Shown here: in pieces, positions 19,157-27,860 of the stretch
How the letters are laid out: each line of letters begins with the position of its first letter
How positions within the stretch are numbered: the stretch's first letter is position 1
Assembly: GCF_001484605.1 (NCBI RefSeq)
Contig: NZ_CP013747.1
Coordinates: forward strand, 3,782,001 to 3,846,000
Reading direction: 5' to 3'
DNA length: 64,000 nucleotides
From: Pseudarthrobacter sulfonivorans
Lineage (GTDB): Bacteria; Actinomycetota; Actinomycetes; Actinomycetales; Micrococcaceae
Position numbers and translations under genes: made by a program
The notes under the pieces: model-generated
Databases searched by the model: none
Told to the model about the DNA's origin: nothing
What the model saw: the letters and a program-made list of their open reading frames with translations, nothing else

Positions 19157-20248
19157 ATGGACGCCATCCCGGACCGCCGCTTCGATCCGCTCTCAACCGT
19201 CCGCGCACCGTCCGACGGCGGGTTCGACCTGCTGCTGGCCGGCACGGTTTTCCAGGACATCATCTTCACCGGATTGCCGCACGCGCCCGAGCCGGGCACG
19301 GAAATCTGGAGCGAGGGCATGGGCAGCTGCCCCGGCGGCGTCGCGAACCAGGCCATTGCCGCGGCGAGGCTGGGACTGCGCACGGGACTGGCAGCCGCCT
19401 TCGGCGACGACGGCTACGGGGACTACAACTGGAAAATCCTGGCCGGGCAGGAACACGTGGACCTGAGCCTGTCCCGCCGCATCCCGGGGTGGCATTCCCC
19501 GGTTACGGTCTCGCTCAGCGTCCACAACGACCGTTCCCTGGTGACGCACGGCCACCCGGCCCCTGTGACGTCGTCGGAACTGATCGGTTCGCCGCCGCAG
19601 GCGCTTGCCGGCATTGCCGCGCTCGACGAGGAGATTGAACCGTGGGCCGTGGCCGCGCACCAGGCCGGCGTGAAACTGTTCGGGGACGTGGGCTGGGACC
19701 CCAGCGGGAAGTGGTCACCGGTCAGGCTCGAGAACCTGCAGTATTTCCATGCCTTCCTGCCCAACCAGCGCGAGGCCATGGCCTTCACGGGGAAGGACAA
19801 TCCGTGGTCCGCGCTGTACGCGCTGGCGGACCGCGTGCCCGTGGCCGTGGTGACGCTCGGCGCGCAAGGTGCCATGGCCGTGGACTCGGAAACGGGGGAG
19901 GAAGAGTGGGTGCCGTCGCTGCCAGTGACCGCCTACGATCCCACCGGAGCCGGCGACTGCTTTGATGCAGCCTTCATCGTGGGCAGCCTGGCCGGCTGGC
20001 CGCTGGGAAACCGGCTCCGCTTCGCCAACCTTTGCGCCTCCCTGGCCGTGCAGGAGGTGGGCGGTTCCCTGGCGGCGCCCGGTTGGGGAGACATCGCGGA
20101 CTGGTGGAAGCGGGCCAACTCCCGGCCCGAACGCCAGAGCAGCCAGTGGCTCCGCCGCTTCGGTTTCCTGGCGGACATTATCAGTGACGTCCCGCTGGCC
20201 GCGCAGCGCCGCGCCACCGCCACCATCGCGCACCTGTCCGACGCGTGA
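19157..20248 (+). CDS. PfkB-family (ribokinase-like) carbohydrate kinase
   Basis: A 363-residue kinase. The glycine-rich N-terminal signature (CPGGVANQAIAAARLGL) and the C-terminal ATP-binding/catalytic motif DPTGAGDCFDAAF, with the catalytic Asp in GAGD, are both present. The substrate is unknown; a hexose or sugar phosphate linked to the divergent GH4 glycosidase is a reasonable guess. The last 50 residues, after the usual PfkB end, form an extra basic helix-rich tail. The leaderless box TAGTCT lies seven bases before the ATG. Confidence 0.9.
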   Translation: MDAIPDRRFDPLSTVRAPSDGGFDLLLAGTVFQDIIFTGLPHAPEPGTEIWSEGMGSCPGGVANQAIAAARLGLRTGLAAAFGDDGYGDYNWKILAGQEHVDLSLSRRIPGWHSPVTVSLSVHNDRSLVTHGHPAPVTSSELIGSPPQALAGIAALDEEIEPWAVAAHQAGVKLFGDVGWDPSGKWSPVRLENLQYFHAFLPNQREAMAFTGKDNPWSALYALADRVPVAVVTLGAQGAMAVDSETGEEEWVPSLPVTAYDPTGAGDCFDAAFIVGSLAGWPLGNRLRFANLCASLAVQEVGGSLAAPGWGDIADWWKRANSRPERQSSQWLRRFGFLADIISDVPLAAQRRATATIAHLSDA

Positions 20249-20283
20249 GGCCTATGCCGGGGCGCCGGCGGTGCCTCAAGGCA

Positions 20284-20297
20284 GGCGCCCGGGCGCC
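20284..20297. repeat. Perfect 14-base palindrome between the PfkB gene and alr
   Basis: GGCGCCCGGGCGCC is fully self-complementary within a GC-rich intergenic stretch. It may help terminate the kinase transcript or bind a regulator; nothing decides between these. Confidence 0.45.
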
Positions 20298-20325
20298 GCG
20301 ATTATCCCGCCCTGAGCGCCCGCAC

Positions 20326-20331
20326 TAGAAT
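20326..20331 (+). promoter_or_regulatory. -10 box (TAGAAT) for the leaderless alr operon
   Basis: TAGAAT is one step from the -10 consensus and ends seven bases before the GTG at 20339. It would drive alr-tsaE-tsaB-rimI-tsaD. Confidence 0.6.
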
Positions 20332-20338
20332 CACTAGG

Positions 20339-21547
20339 GTGACTTATCCCGTAACAACCGGTGACATCAACGCGGCCTCAGGACCTGATCCTCTGTACGA
20401 GCGGTCCGCCGTCATCGACCTGGACGCCATCCGCCACAACGTGCGGCGGCTGGCAGACGCGGCCTCACCCGCCAAGGTCATGGCCGTGGTGAAGGCCGAC
20501 GCGTACGGACACGGCGCGGTTCCGGTGGCCCGGGCCGCCCTCGAAGCCGGCGCATCCTGGCTGGGCGTCGCACATATCTCCGAGGCGCTGGCGCTGCGGG
20601 CCGCGGGCATCGACGCCCCCCTGCTGGCCTGGCTGCACACGGCGGAAAGCAACTTCGCCGCAGCGGTGGCTGCCGGCGTCGACATCGGCTGCTCCGGCTG
20701 GGAACTGGACCGGATTGTGGCCGCCGCGCGTGACCAGGAACGTCCCGCGCGGATCCACCTGAAAGTGGACACGGGCCTGGGCCGGAACGGCGTAGCGCTC
20801 GATGCCTGGGACCAGCTGCTGGGCGAAGCCATGGAGTACCAGGACCAGGGCCTCCTGCGCGTGGTGGGCATCTTCTCCCACCTGTCCGTGGCTGATGAAC
20901 CCGAACGGCCGGAAACCGATGAACAATTGGCGGCCTTCCGCGAGGTGCTGGCTGTGGCCGAGGACGCCGGCGTGGACGCTGAAGTCCGTCACCTGGCCAA
21001 CACCCCCGCCACGCTGTCCCGCCCCGATACACACTTTGACCTGGTCCGCGTGGGTCTGGGCATCTACGGTCTCTCGCCCTTCGAAGGCCAGACGTCCGCC
21101 GAACTGGGCCTCCGGCCCGCGATGACGCTGCGCACCCTGGTGTCCCAATGCAAACAGGTCCCCGACGGGCAAGGCGTCTCCTACGGCCTGCGCTACCGCA
21201 CCAGCGGCCCCAGCACCCTGGCGCTGATCCCGCTGGGCTACGCCGACGGTGTGCCCCGCATTGCCACCGGGGGGCCCGTCCGGGTGGCTGGCCGGACCTA
21301 CCCCGTGGTGGGCCGGATCGCCATGGACCAGATGGTCATCGACCTCGGCAACATCGGCCCCGCCGGCGCGGAGCTCTTCGGCGCCGAGGCGGTGCTGTTC
21401 GGCAACGGGGACGACGGCGGGCCCACGGCGGATGACTGGGCGATCGCCGCCGGCACCAACAACTACGAGATCGTGACTCGGATCAGCCCGCGGGTGCCGC
21501 GCCGGTTCATCAACGACAGTCCCGACGCCGGGCAGGCAACGCCGTGA
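20339..21547 (+). CDS. alr: Alanine racemase
   Basis: A 402-residue PLP-dependent enzyme interconverting L- and D-alanine for peptidoglycan. PLP would attach to K52 in AVVKADAYGHG. The C-terminal domain has LIPLGYADGVPR and GRIAMDQMVIDLG, which provides the substrate-binding Met-Asp motif. The start is GTG, seven bases after TAGAAT, with no ribosome-binding site. The stop overlaps tsaE (GTGA at 21544-21547). First gene of a five-gene overlapping cluster that links cell-wall precursor and tRNA t6A synthesis, an arrangement common in actinobacteria. Confidence 0.97.
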   Translation: MTYPVTTGDINAASGPDPLYERSAVIDLDAIRHNVRRLADAASPAKVMAVVKADAYGHGAVPVARAALEAGASWLGVAHISEALALRAAGIDAPLLAWLHTAESNFAAAVAAGVDIGCSGWELDRIVAAARDQERPARIHLKVDTGLGRNGVALDAWDQLLGEAMEYQDQGLLRVVGIFSHLSVADEPERPETDEQLAAFREVLAVAEDAGVDAEVRHLANTPATLSRPDTHFDLVRVGLGIYGLSPFEGQTSAELGLRPAMTLRTLVSQCKQVPDGQGVSYGLRYRTSGPSTLALIPLGYADGVPRIATGGPVRVAGRTYPVVGRIAMDQMVIDLGNIGPAGAELFGAEAVLFGNGDDGGPTADDWAIAAGTNNYEIVTRISPRVPRRFINDSPDAGQATP

Positions 21548-22143
21548 GCGTGCTCACGGCAGAGATGCCCACTTGGGAACAGACGCTGAGAGTCACGACG
21601 GCGGATGAGACGCACGCGCTCGGTGCCGCTTTAGGGGCGGAGCTGCAGGCCGGGGATCTGTTGGTGCTGACCGGCGAGCTGGGCGCCGGGAAAACCACCT
21701 TCACGCAGGGGCTCGGCGAAGGCCTGGGCGTGCGCGCGGGAATCATCTCGCCCACGTTTGTCCTGGTCCGCATCCATCCCAACCTGCCCGACGGCCCTCG
21801 GCCAGGTGGCCCGGACCTGGTGCACGTGGACGCGTACCGGCTGGGATCGGCGTCGGAAATTGACGACATTGACCTGGAAAACACGCTGGACTTGTCCGTG
21901 ACCGTGGTGGAGTGGGGGCGCGGCCGGGTGGAGCACCTGAGCGAGAGCCGGCTGGAAGTGGACCTGCACCGGGCGATCGGGCTTGACGCGGTGGGGGCCT
22001 CGGAACCAATCCCCGGCCACACCGAAATCCTGGACTTTGACACCGAGGACGACGACGAACCCCGCACCATCGTGCTGCGCGGTTTCGGTCCCCGCTGGAG
22101 CATGAAACCTGTCCTTGGCGGCGCCTTCGAAGGGACACCTTGA
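21544..22143 (+). CDS. tsaE: tRNA t6A biosynthesis ATPase TsaE
   Basis: A 199-residue P-loop ATPase that drives turnover of the TsaB-TsaD complex in t6A modification at position 37 of ANN-decoding tRNAs. Walker A is GELGAGKTTFTQGL near residue 45, followed by SPTFVLVR and HVDAYRLGS. It is longer than the usual ~150 residues, with an extra acidic C-terminal tail (FDTEDDDE) of unknown role. Overlaps alr by four bases and tsaB by one (TGATG). Confidence 0.95.
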   Translation: MSVLTAEMPTWEQTLRVTTADETHALGAALGAELQAGDLLVLTGELGAGKTTFTQGLGEGLGVRAGIISPTFVLVRIHPNLPDGPRPGGPDLVHVDAYRLGSASEIDDIDLENTLDLSVTVVEWGRGRVEHLSESRLEVDLHRAIGLDAVGASEPIPGHTEILDFDTEDDDEPRTIVLRGFGPRWSMKPVLGGAFEGTP

Positions 22144-22814
22144 TGCTTATTCTTGCCATCGACACCTCCGCCGTTGCCAGTGCTGCGCTGGTCTCGGACG
22201 ACGCACTCGAAGGCGTGGTGGCCAGCTTCTCCACCGAGGACACGCGCAGCCATGCCGAAGTGCTTGCACCCGGCATCGAGGACCTGCTGGCCTCTGCGGG
22301 CGTCACCGGCCAGGACATTGACGCGATCGTGACAGGCGTGGGCCCCGGCCCGTTCACCGGCCTGCGCTCGGGGATCGCAACCGCCCGGACGCTCGCCTTC
22401 GTCTGGGACAAACCGCTGTACGGGCTGATGAGCCTGGACGCCGTGGCACTGGAAGTGGCTGAGTCCACCGATGCCGCGGCCGAATTCCTGGTGGTCACGG
22501 ATGCCCGGCGCAAAGAGGTCTACTGGGCGCGGTACAGCCTCGCCGACGGCCAGTTGCCGCAGCTCGAGGACGGCCCGCACGTCAGCTTCGCGGCCGACCT
22601 TCCGGACCTCCCGGCCTACGGCGCCGGCGCCGGACTCTACAGTGACGTGCTGCGCGCAGACCCGGGCTTCAGCAACGAACAACCGGACGCCCTCTACCTC
22701 GGACAGTTCGCCTTGGCCCGGCTGGCAGCCGGCGGGCAGCTGCTCGACTCCACACCCCTATACCTCCGGGAATCGGATGCCCAGGTCCCCGGCCCACGGA
22801 AGCGGGCCCTATGA
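22143..22814 (+). CDS. tsaB: tRNA t6A biosynthesis protein TsaB
   Basis: A 223-residue ASKHA-fold scaffold protein that binds TsaD. The N terminus MLILAIDTSAVASAALV and GVGPGPFTGLRSGIATARTLA are typical. ATG at 22143 is chosen over the TTG one codon upstream because it gives the conserved N terminus and overlaps the tsaE stop. Its stop overlaps rimI (ATGA at 22811-22814). Catalytically inactive in known relatives; it works as a heterodimer with TsaD encoded 0.5 kb downstream. Confidence 0.95.
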   Translation: MLILAIDTSAVASAALVSDDALEGVVASFSTEDTRSHAEVLAPGIEDLLASAGVTGQDIDAIVTGVGPGPFTGLRSGIATARTLAFVWDKPLYGLMSLDAVALEVAESTDAAAEFLVVTDARRKEVYWARYSLADGQLPQLEDGPHVSFAADLPDLPAYGAGAGLYSDVLRADPGFSNEQPDALYLGQFALARLAAGGQLLDSTPLYLRESDAQVPGPRKRAL

Positions 22815-23353
22815 GCATGCCGACCAGCGCTGACGGAGTGGTGTTCCGGGACATGACCCTGGAGGACGTGCCCGCTGTGGACGCCCTCGAACAGCGGCTG
22901 TTCCCTGCGGACGCGTGGCCGCTGCACATGTTCCTGTCCGAACTGTCCCAGCCGGAAACGCGCCGTTACCTGGTGGCGGAAAGCGGTGGGAGCATCGTGG
23001 GCTACGCCGGGCTGATGTGCATCGAGCCCATCGCGGACGTCCAGACCATCGCCGTCGTGCCTGAATTCGAAGGCCGGGGCATCGGCTCTACGCTCCTGAC
23101 CAGGCTGATCACGGAAGCCGGTCTCCGCGGGGCGGCAGACGTCCTCCTGGAGGTCCGGGCCGACAACCCGCGGGCCCAGCAGTTGTATGTACGTTTCGGC
23201 TTCGAACAGATCCACGTCCGCCGCGGGTACTACCGCGACGGCGTTGACGCCCTCATCATGCGGTTGCAGCTGGCCCCCGAAGGCGCACCAGCCGACGCCG
23301 CACCAGGTCACACACCAGCCCAGGATCACACAACAGAAGCAGGCCAGCCATGA
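22811..23353 (+). CDS. rimI: Ribosomal protein S18-alanine N-acetyltransferase RimI
   Basis: A 180-residue GNAT enzyme, which in characterised relatives acetylates the N terminus of ribosomal protein S18. The N terminus [20 protein letters not shown], the CoA-binding [20 protein letters not shown] and [20 protein letters not shown] fit. The last 25 residues are a low-complexity Ala/His/Thr-rich tail. Start and stop both overlap neighbours by four bases (ATGA). Position between tsaB and tsaD is the classical context. Confidence 0.93.
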   Translation: MSMPTSADGVVFRDMTLEDVPAVDALEQRLFPADAWPLHMFLSELSQPETRRYLVAESGGSIVGYAGLMCIEPIADVQTIAVVPEFEGRGIGSTLLTRLITEAGLRGAADVLLEVRADNPRAQQLYVRFGFEQIHVRRGYYRDGVDALIMRLQLAPEGAPADAAPGHTPAQDHTTEAGQP

Positions 23354-24498
23354 ACCGCTCGCAGCCCCTGGTGCTGGGCATCGAATCCTCCTGCGACGAA
23401 ACCGGCGTCGGCATCGTCCGCGGCACCACGCTGCTCACCAACACGGTGTCCTCCTCGATGGACGAGCACGTCCGCTTCGGCGGCGTGATCCCCGAAATCG
23501 CCTCTCGCGCACACCTTGACGCCTTTGTGCCCACCCTGCGCCAGGCCCTGGCCGACGCCGACGTGTCGCTGGACGACGTGGACGCCCTTGCCGTCACCTC
23601 CGGGCCCGGGCTTGCGGGCGCCCTGATGGTGGGGGTCTGCGCGGCTAAGGCCCTGGCCGTGGCCACCGGCAAGCCGCTGTATGCCATCAACCACCTGGTG
23701 GCACATGTCGGCGTCGGACTGCTGGACGGAAACCCCGACGGCGGTGCTGCCGCCGGCCGCGGGGCCGGCCGTCCCGCCAGTCTGGCCGCAGGGCTCGGCC
23801 ACGGCAGCCGTCTCCCGGAGAACCTGGGCGCCCTGCTGGTCTCCGGCGGGCATACCGAAATCCTGAAGATCAACAGCATCACCAGCGACGTCCAGCTCCT
23901 CGGCTCCACTATCGACGACGCTGCCGGCGAAGCCTACGACAAGGTGGCCCGCATCCTGGGCCTCGGCTACCCGGGCGGCCCGGCTATCGACAGGCTGGCC
24001 CGCACCGGCAACGCCAAAGCCATCCGTTTCCCGCGCGGCCTCAGCCAGCCCAAGTACATGGGTACTGCCGAGGAGCCTGGAAAACACCGCTACGACTGGT
24101 CCTTCAGCGGCCTGAAGACGGCGGTGGCGCGGTGTGTTGAGCAGTTCGAGGCCCGCGGCGAAGACGTGCCGGTGGCCGACATCGCCGCAGCTTTCCAGGA
24201 AGCAGTGGTGGATGTGATCACGTCCAAGGCCGTCCTGGCCTGCCGCGAGCACGGCATCAAAGACGTTCTCTTGGGCGGGGGAGTGGCAGCCAACTCCCGG
24301 CTGCGCGAGCTCACCGGCCAGCGCTGTGCGTCCGCCGGAATCAAACTCCACGTGCCGCCGCTGGACCTGTGCACGGACAACGGCGCCATGGTGGCGGCGC
24401 TGGGGGCACAGCTGGTGATGGCAGGAATCGGGCCCAGTGGCATCCGCTTCGCCCCGGATTCCTCGATGCCTGTCACCGCGGTGTCACTCCCCGCCTGA
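23350..24498 (+). CDS. tsaD: tRNA N6-threonylcarbamoyladenosine transferase TsaD
   Basis: A 382-residue metal-dependent enzyme that transfers the threonylcarbamoyl group to A37 of tRNA. The N terminus [16 protein letters not shown], the [10 protein letters not shown] region, the metal-binding histidines of INHLVAHVG and the late [13 protein letters not shown] motif are all present. Between the metal motif and [10 protein letters not shown] is a Gly/Ala-rich insertion of about 30 residues, which explains part of the length above the usual ~340. Last gene of the alr-tsa operon; an intergenic repeat follows. Confidence 0.96.
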   Translation: MNRSQPLVLGIESSCDETGVGIVRGTTLLTNTVSSSMDEHVRFGGVIPEIASRAHLDAFVPTLRQALADADVSLDDVDALAVTSGPGLAGALMVGVCAAKALAVATGKPLYAINHLVAHVGVGLLDGNPDGGAAAGRGAGRPASLAAGLGHGSRLPENLGALLVSGGHTEILKINSITSDVQLLGSTIDDAAGEAYDKVARILGLGYPGGPAIDRLARTGNAKAIRFPRGLSQPKYMGTAEEPGKHRYDWSFSGLKTAVARCVEQFEARGEDVPVADIAAAFQEAVVDVITSKAVLACREHGIKDVLLGGGVAANSRLRELTGQRCASAGIKLHVPPLDLCTDNGAMVAALGAQLVMAGIGPSGIRFAPDSSMPVTAVSLPA

Positions 24499-24509
24499 CT
24501 CCCTAGCCT

Positions 24510-24536
24510 CCGGTGGTTGAGCCTGTCGATACCCCG
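24510..24536. repeat. Dispersed intergenic repeat-like element
   Basis: The core GGTGGTTGAGCCTGTCGA resembles a short repeat seen in many intergenic regions of actinobacterial genomes (GGTGGTTGAGCYTGTCGA-type). It is flanked by CCGG on both sides. Only one copy is visible here, so the repeat call rests on recall of the family. It marks the left border of the catabolic island. Confidence 0.45.
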
Positions 24537-24636
24537 GTAGGACCAGAGCCTGCGAGTTCCGACGTGCCGCTCCCGCCGCCGTCGGGCGGAAAATCCTGGT
24601 GATCCCGTCGATGGCCCGCGATCAAGTGCGCTCCGT

Positions 24637-24655
24637 CCCGCTGAGTGGAATGGGC
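24637..24655 (+). promoter_or_regulatory. Candidate operator upstream of the extradiol dioxygenase gene
   Basis: CCCGCTGAGTGGAATGGGC matches CCCGTTCAGTGGGATGGGC at 30585-30603 at 16 of 19 positions. GGAATGGGC occurs twice here in direct repeat (24647 and 24658). TAGACT at 24681-24686 could be the -10 box, 44 bases after the motif start, with no good -35 box, which suits an activator. The rest of the 267-base gap (24499-24765) shows no gene. Confidence 0.55.
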
Positions 24656-24765
24656 TCGGAATGGGCAGTTCGAGCGAATCTAGACTCGCGGCAAGTGGTT
24701 GGGTGTTCCCACCGCTCAACCCTCATCGGGTCGTCGCTCGACGACAGGCATAAGGAGCTACAAAC

Positions 24766-25785
24766 ATGGCTATTGCGTCATCCCCAGGTCCCCGCATCGC
24801 TCACGTCGGTGCCATTTCGCTGGGCACACCGGATCTTGAGACTTCGCTAAATTTCTTCCGGGATCTTCTCGGCATGGAGGAAGTCCAGCGAGTCGGCGAC
24901 ACGGTCTACCTGCGCGGCTACCAGGAGCTGAAGCACCACTCGCTGGTGTTGTTCGCCAGCGAGAAGCCGATCGTTGATTCCTACAGCTTCCGGGTTGGAC
25001 GGCCCGAAGACGTGGAGCTTTACGCCCAGGAGCTCAAGGAGCAGGACATCGAGGTGCTCGAGCTGCCACGCGGCCACCAGGCTGGCCGCGGCACCGCCAT
25101 CCGCTTCATGACCCCGTACTCGGACCACCCCTTCGAGTTCTACTACGACATCGACGCCCCCGAGGCGCCCGAGGAGATCCGCTCCAAGCTGCCCAGCAAC
25201 AGCTCACGCCGGCGCGGGCTTGGCGTGCGCCGGATTGACCATTACAACGTTCAGACGGCGCCGCAGAACGTGGCTCCCGCTGAGAAGTGGCTGCGCGAAA
25301 CCCTCGACTTCAAGCGCCGCGAGTACGTGCACGTACCTGAGGCAGATATGCTCATCGCCTCGTGGCTGTCCGTCACCCCCCAGGTTCACGACCTCGCCAT
25401 CGCGATGAGCCCCGAGGAGAAGAACGGTCAGCTGCACCACGTAGCCTTCAACCTCGAGAACCACAGCGACCTCCTTGTTGCCGCCGACGTGTTGCGGGAC
25501 CACGACGTCGTTTTCGACGTCGGCCCGGCCAAGCACGGCATCGCCCAGTCGATGTACCTCTACCTGCGCGACCCGGGCTCCGGACACCGCGTGGAGTTGT
25601 ACGCGGGCGGCTACCAAATCCTCGATCCCGACTGGAAGGCACTCGAGTGGACGCCGCTGAACATGGACTACGGAGCGACGTGGTTCGGCGACCCGCTGCC
25701 GATGGGGCCTGACGGATCGATGTACTCGTCCACGGATTCCGCCTCGCTGACCTCTCTGCTCGGAGAGGGTCTGACCATCGGGTGA
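24766..25785 (+). CDS. Extradiol ring-cleavage dioxygenase (catechol 2,3-dioxygenase type)
   Basis: A 339-residue type I extradiol dioxygenase with two vicinal-oxygen-chelate domains (about residues 10-130 and 152-300). The iron ligands of the second domain are H159 (IDHYNV), H225 (LHHVAF) and E277 (HRVELYAGGY); H257 in GPAKHG matches the acid/base His of XylE. It would open a catechol next to a hydroxyl to give the yellow meta-cleavage product. The exact substrate is open; the hydrolase in the cluster suggests a substituted catechol. AAGGAG at 24752-24757 sets the start. Confidence 0.92.
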   Translation: MAIASSPGPRIAHVGAISLGTPDLETSLNFFRDLLGMEEVQRVGDTVYLRGYQELKHHSLVLFASEKPIVDSYSFRVGRPEDVELYAQELKEQDIEVLELPRGHQAGRGTAIRFMTPYSDHPFEFYYDIDAPEAPEEIRSKLPSNSSRRRGLGVRRIDHYNVQTAPQNVAPAEKWLRETLDFKRREYVHVPEADMLIASWLSVTPQVHDLAIAMSPEEKNGQLHHVAFNLENHSDLLVAADVLRDHDVVFDVGPAKHGIAQSMYLYLRDPGSGHRVELYAGGYQILDPDWKALEWTPLNMDYGATWFGDPLPMGPDGSMYSSTDSASLTSLLGEGLTIG

Positions 25786-25800
25786 TACCTTCGCCCACCG

Positions 25801-25852
25801 GCTGGATGCCTCCGACGGAACCGCGAAGCGGTCGCCGTCGGAGGCATCCAGC
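25801..25852 (+). terminator. Strong hairpin terminator after the dioxygenase gene
   Basis: An 18-bp perfect stem (starting GCTGGATGCCTCCGACGG) encloses a loop that holds a second small hairpin, ACCGC/GCGGT. It is followed by TATTT. It should separate the dioxygenase transcript from iclR. Confidence 0.85.
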
Positions 25853-25927
25853 TATTTCCCTATGGTGGTCAAAACGATAAAGTCCATTTGTAGTTGTGCC
25901 CGACAATGGTGTCTTGGGACGGATAAT

Positions 25928-26743
25928 ATGACACGTTTGCTCGGCGGCAAGGAAGCCGCCAAAGGATTAAAAGACCCTTTTGCCCCATCAATGGTGGAGC
26001 GGATCAGCAGCATCATGGATGCCTTCGGGCTTCCGATGGCACGGCTTTCCCTCGATGAGGTGACACGACGCAGCAACCTGCCCCGCTCGACGACCCACCG
26101 CATCCTTGAGCAGTTGGCGCAATCGGGGTGGATTGCCCACGTCGGCAACCTCTATAGCCTCGGGTACAAGTCCATGAGGCTTGGTGCCCGCGACATCGTC
26201 TACGAGGAGCTTCGCTCGGCGTCCAACGCGCGGCTGAACGAACTCGCGTACCGGACCGGGCTCGTGGTTCATCTGGCTGCCATCGACGGCTCCGAAATCT
26301 ACTACCTTGACAAGTTCGGCGGCGCCGGCGCGACCAAGGTTCCCTCGCGCGTCGGCGGGCGCGCACCTGCCCACCGCACCGCCGTCGGCAAGGCGATTCT
26401 GGCGTACCTGCCGCCCGAGGTTGTCCATGAGCAGTTCGCCGAGCTCGCCGGACAGCATCATGGCCACCACATCGCCGATGTGGCCGGCCTGCACCGGGAG
26501 CTGGCAACCATCAGGGCGCGCAACGGCGTGGCCTTCGAACGCGGCGAGTCCTTCCCGGGCATTGCCTGCGTCGGCACGGCAATCCGTGACACCGGGGGGC
26601 CGGCTGCTGCCATCTCGGTGGTTGGCGACTTCTCCGTGCCCTTGGAGCGGATCGTGCCGGTGCTGATCGGCACCGCCAAGGCCATCTCCAACGACCTGGT
26701 CCTGGCCGAGGCTGCCATGGCAGCCGACGACGCCGTGGCCTAA
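25928..26743 (+). CDS. IclR-family transcriptional regulator
   Basis: A 271-residue regulator. The N-terminal winged helix-turn-helix (about residues 22-85: SSIMDAFG...LSLDEVTRRSNLPRSTTHRILEQL) precedes an IclR effector domain (APAHRTAVGKAILAYLP; GIACVGTAI). Such proteins commonly control aromatic catabolic operons and bind pathway compounds. ATG at 25928 gives the normal family N terminus; upstream in-frame residues look non-coding. It lies between the dioxygenase and the convergent lower-pathway operon, so it is the likely regulator of the island. A weak GGGAC precedes the start. Confidence 0.92.
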   Translation: MTRLLGGKEAAKGLKDPFAPSMVERISSIMDAFGLPMARLSLDEVTRRSNLPRSTTHRILEQLAQSGWIAHVGNLYSLGYKSMRLGARDIVYEELRSASNARLNELAYRTGLVVHLAAIDGSEIYYLDKFGGAGATKVPSRVGGRAPAHRTAVGKAILAYLPPEVVHEQFAELAGQHHGHHIADVAGLHRELATIRARNGVAFERGESFPGIACVGTAIRDTGGPAAAISVVGDFSVPLERIVPVLIGTAKAISNDLVLAEAAMAADDAVA

Positions 26744-26760
26744 GAAAAAGCGCATACAAC

Positions 26761-26806
26761 AACGCCGGCCCGGCACCCCTGTTTCGTGGGGTGCCGGGCC
26801 GGCGTT
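26761..26806. terminator. Bidirectional hairpin terminator between iclR and the aldolase gene
   Basis: A 19-bp perfect stem (AACGCCGGCCCGGCACCCC at 26761-26779) closes on an 8-base loop. It lies between convergent genes and can serve both. Confidence 0.88.
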
Positions 26807-26826
26807 CGTGGTGCCCCAGGCCCTGG

Positions 26827-27858
26827 CTACCGGTTGGCGAGGTCCAGGGCGATGTCCACCAGCATGTCCTCCTGGCCGCCGACCAGGGCGCGCTGCCCGG
26901 CAATGGTCAGCAGCTCCCGGGCGTCCGGGCCGTAGGTCTTGGACGCGTCCTCGGCATGGAGCAGGAAGCTGGAGTACACCCCTGCATAGCCAAGGGTGAG
27001 GGTCTCCCGGTCGACCTGCACCGGACGTTCCTGCAGGGGCCGGACCAGGTCATCTGCCGCATCCTGGAGCTCAAACACCGAACATCCGGTCTCCCAGCCA
27101 AGTTTGTCCGCCACGGCAATGAACGCCTCAATCGGGGTGTTGCCCGCTCCCGCGCCGTGCCCGGCGAGGGAAGCATCAACCCGGAAGGCACCCTCCTGCA
27201 CGGCCACCACCGAGATGGCGACGGCAAGCGAGAGGTTTTGGTGGGCGTGGATGCCCACGTGGGTGCCGGAATCGAGCACGTCGCGGTAGGCGCGGATGCG
27301 CTCGCGCACCCCGTCCATGGTCAGGGCGCCGGCCGAGTCGGTGACATAGACGCAATTCGCGCCATATGACTCCATGAGCTTGGCCTGCTTGGCCAGGTCA
27401 GCCGGCTCGGCCAGGTGGGACATCATCAGGAAGCCCGAGACGTCGAGCCCGAGTTCGCGTGCGGCGGCGATGTGCTGGGCCGAGATGTCGGCCTCGGTGC
27501 AGTGCGTGGCAATGCGCACCGAGCGGATGCCGAGCCTTGCCGCCTGGCGCAGGTCGTCGATGGTGCCGAGGCCCGGGAGTAACAGGGAGGTGGGAACGGC
27601 ACGCTCGATGTTGCCGCAGGCGGCCTCGATCCATTCCCAGTCGCTGTGGCTGCCGATGCCGTAGTTGAGGCTGGAGCCAGCGAGCCCATCGCCGTGGGTG
27701 ACCTCGATGGCCGAAACCCCTGCGTGGTCAAGGGCCTTGACGATGCCAACCAGGGAATCGACGCTGATGCGGTGGCGCATGGCGTGCATGCCATCACGAA
27801 GGGTGACGTCTTGTATGTAGAGCGGCCTAGGGACGGCGCCAGGTGTGGTGGTGGCCAT
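26827..27858 (-). CDS. dmpG: 4-Hydroxy-2-oxovalerate aldolase
   Basis: A 343-residue DmpG/HsaF-type aldolase splitting 4-hydroxy-2-oxoacids into pyruvate and an aldehyde. It has the HMGL-like N terminus [15 protein letters not shown] and the metal-binding [11 protein letters not shown], plus the C-terminal communication domain that docks onto the aldehyde dehydrogenase. The partner gene is two bases upstream on the same strand, matching the channelled aldolase-dehydrogenase complex of the family. Last gene of a four-gene minus-strand operon. Confidence 0.95.
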   Translation of the reverse strand: MATTTPGAVPRPLYIQDVTLRDGMHAMRHRISVDSLVGIVKALDHAGVSAIEVTHGDGLAGSSLNYGIGSHSDWEWIEAACGNIERAVPTSLLLPGLGTIDDLRQAARLGIRSVRIATHCTEADISAQHIAAARELGLDVSGFLMMSHLAEPADLAKQAKLMESYGANCVYVTDSAGALTMDGVRERIRAYRDVLDSGTHVGIHAHQNLSLAVAISVVAVQEGAFRVDASLAGHGAGAGNTPIEAFIAVADKLGWETGCSVFELQDAADDLVRPLQERPVQVDRETLTLGYAGVYSSFLLHAEDASKTYGPDARELLTIAGQRALVGGQEDMLVDIALDLANR

Positions 27859-27860
27859 GT

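Noticed and set aside
24599-24850. 83-residue open frame upstream of the dioxygenase gene
   Set aside because: It runs into the dioxygenase gene in another frame, covers the promoter region, and has no ribosome-binding site or recognisable sequence.
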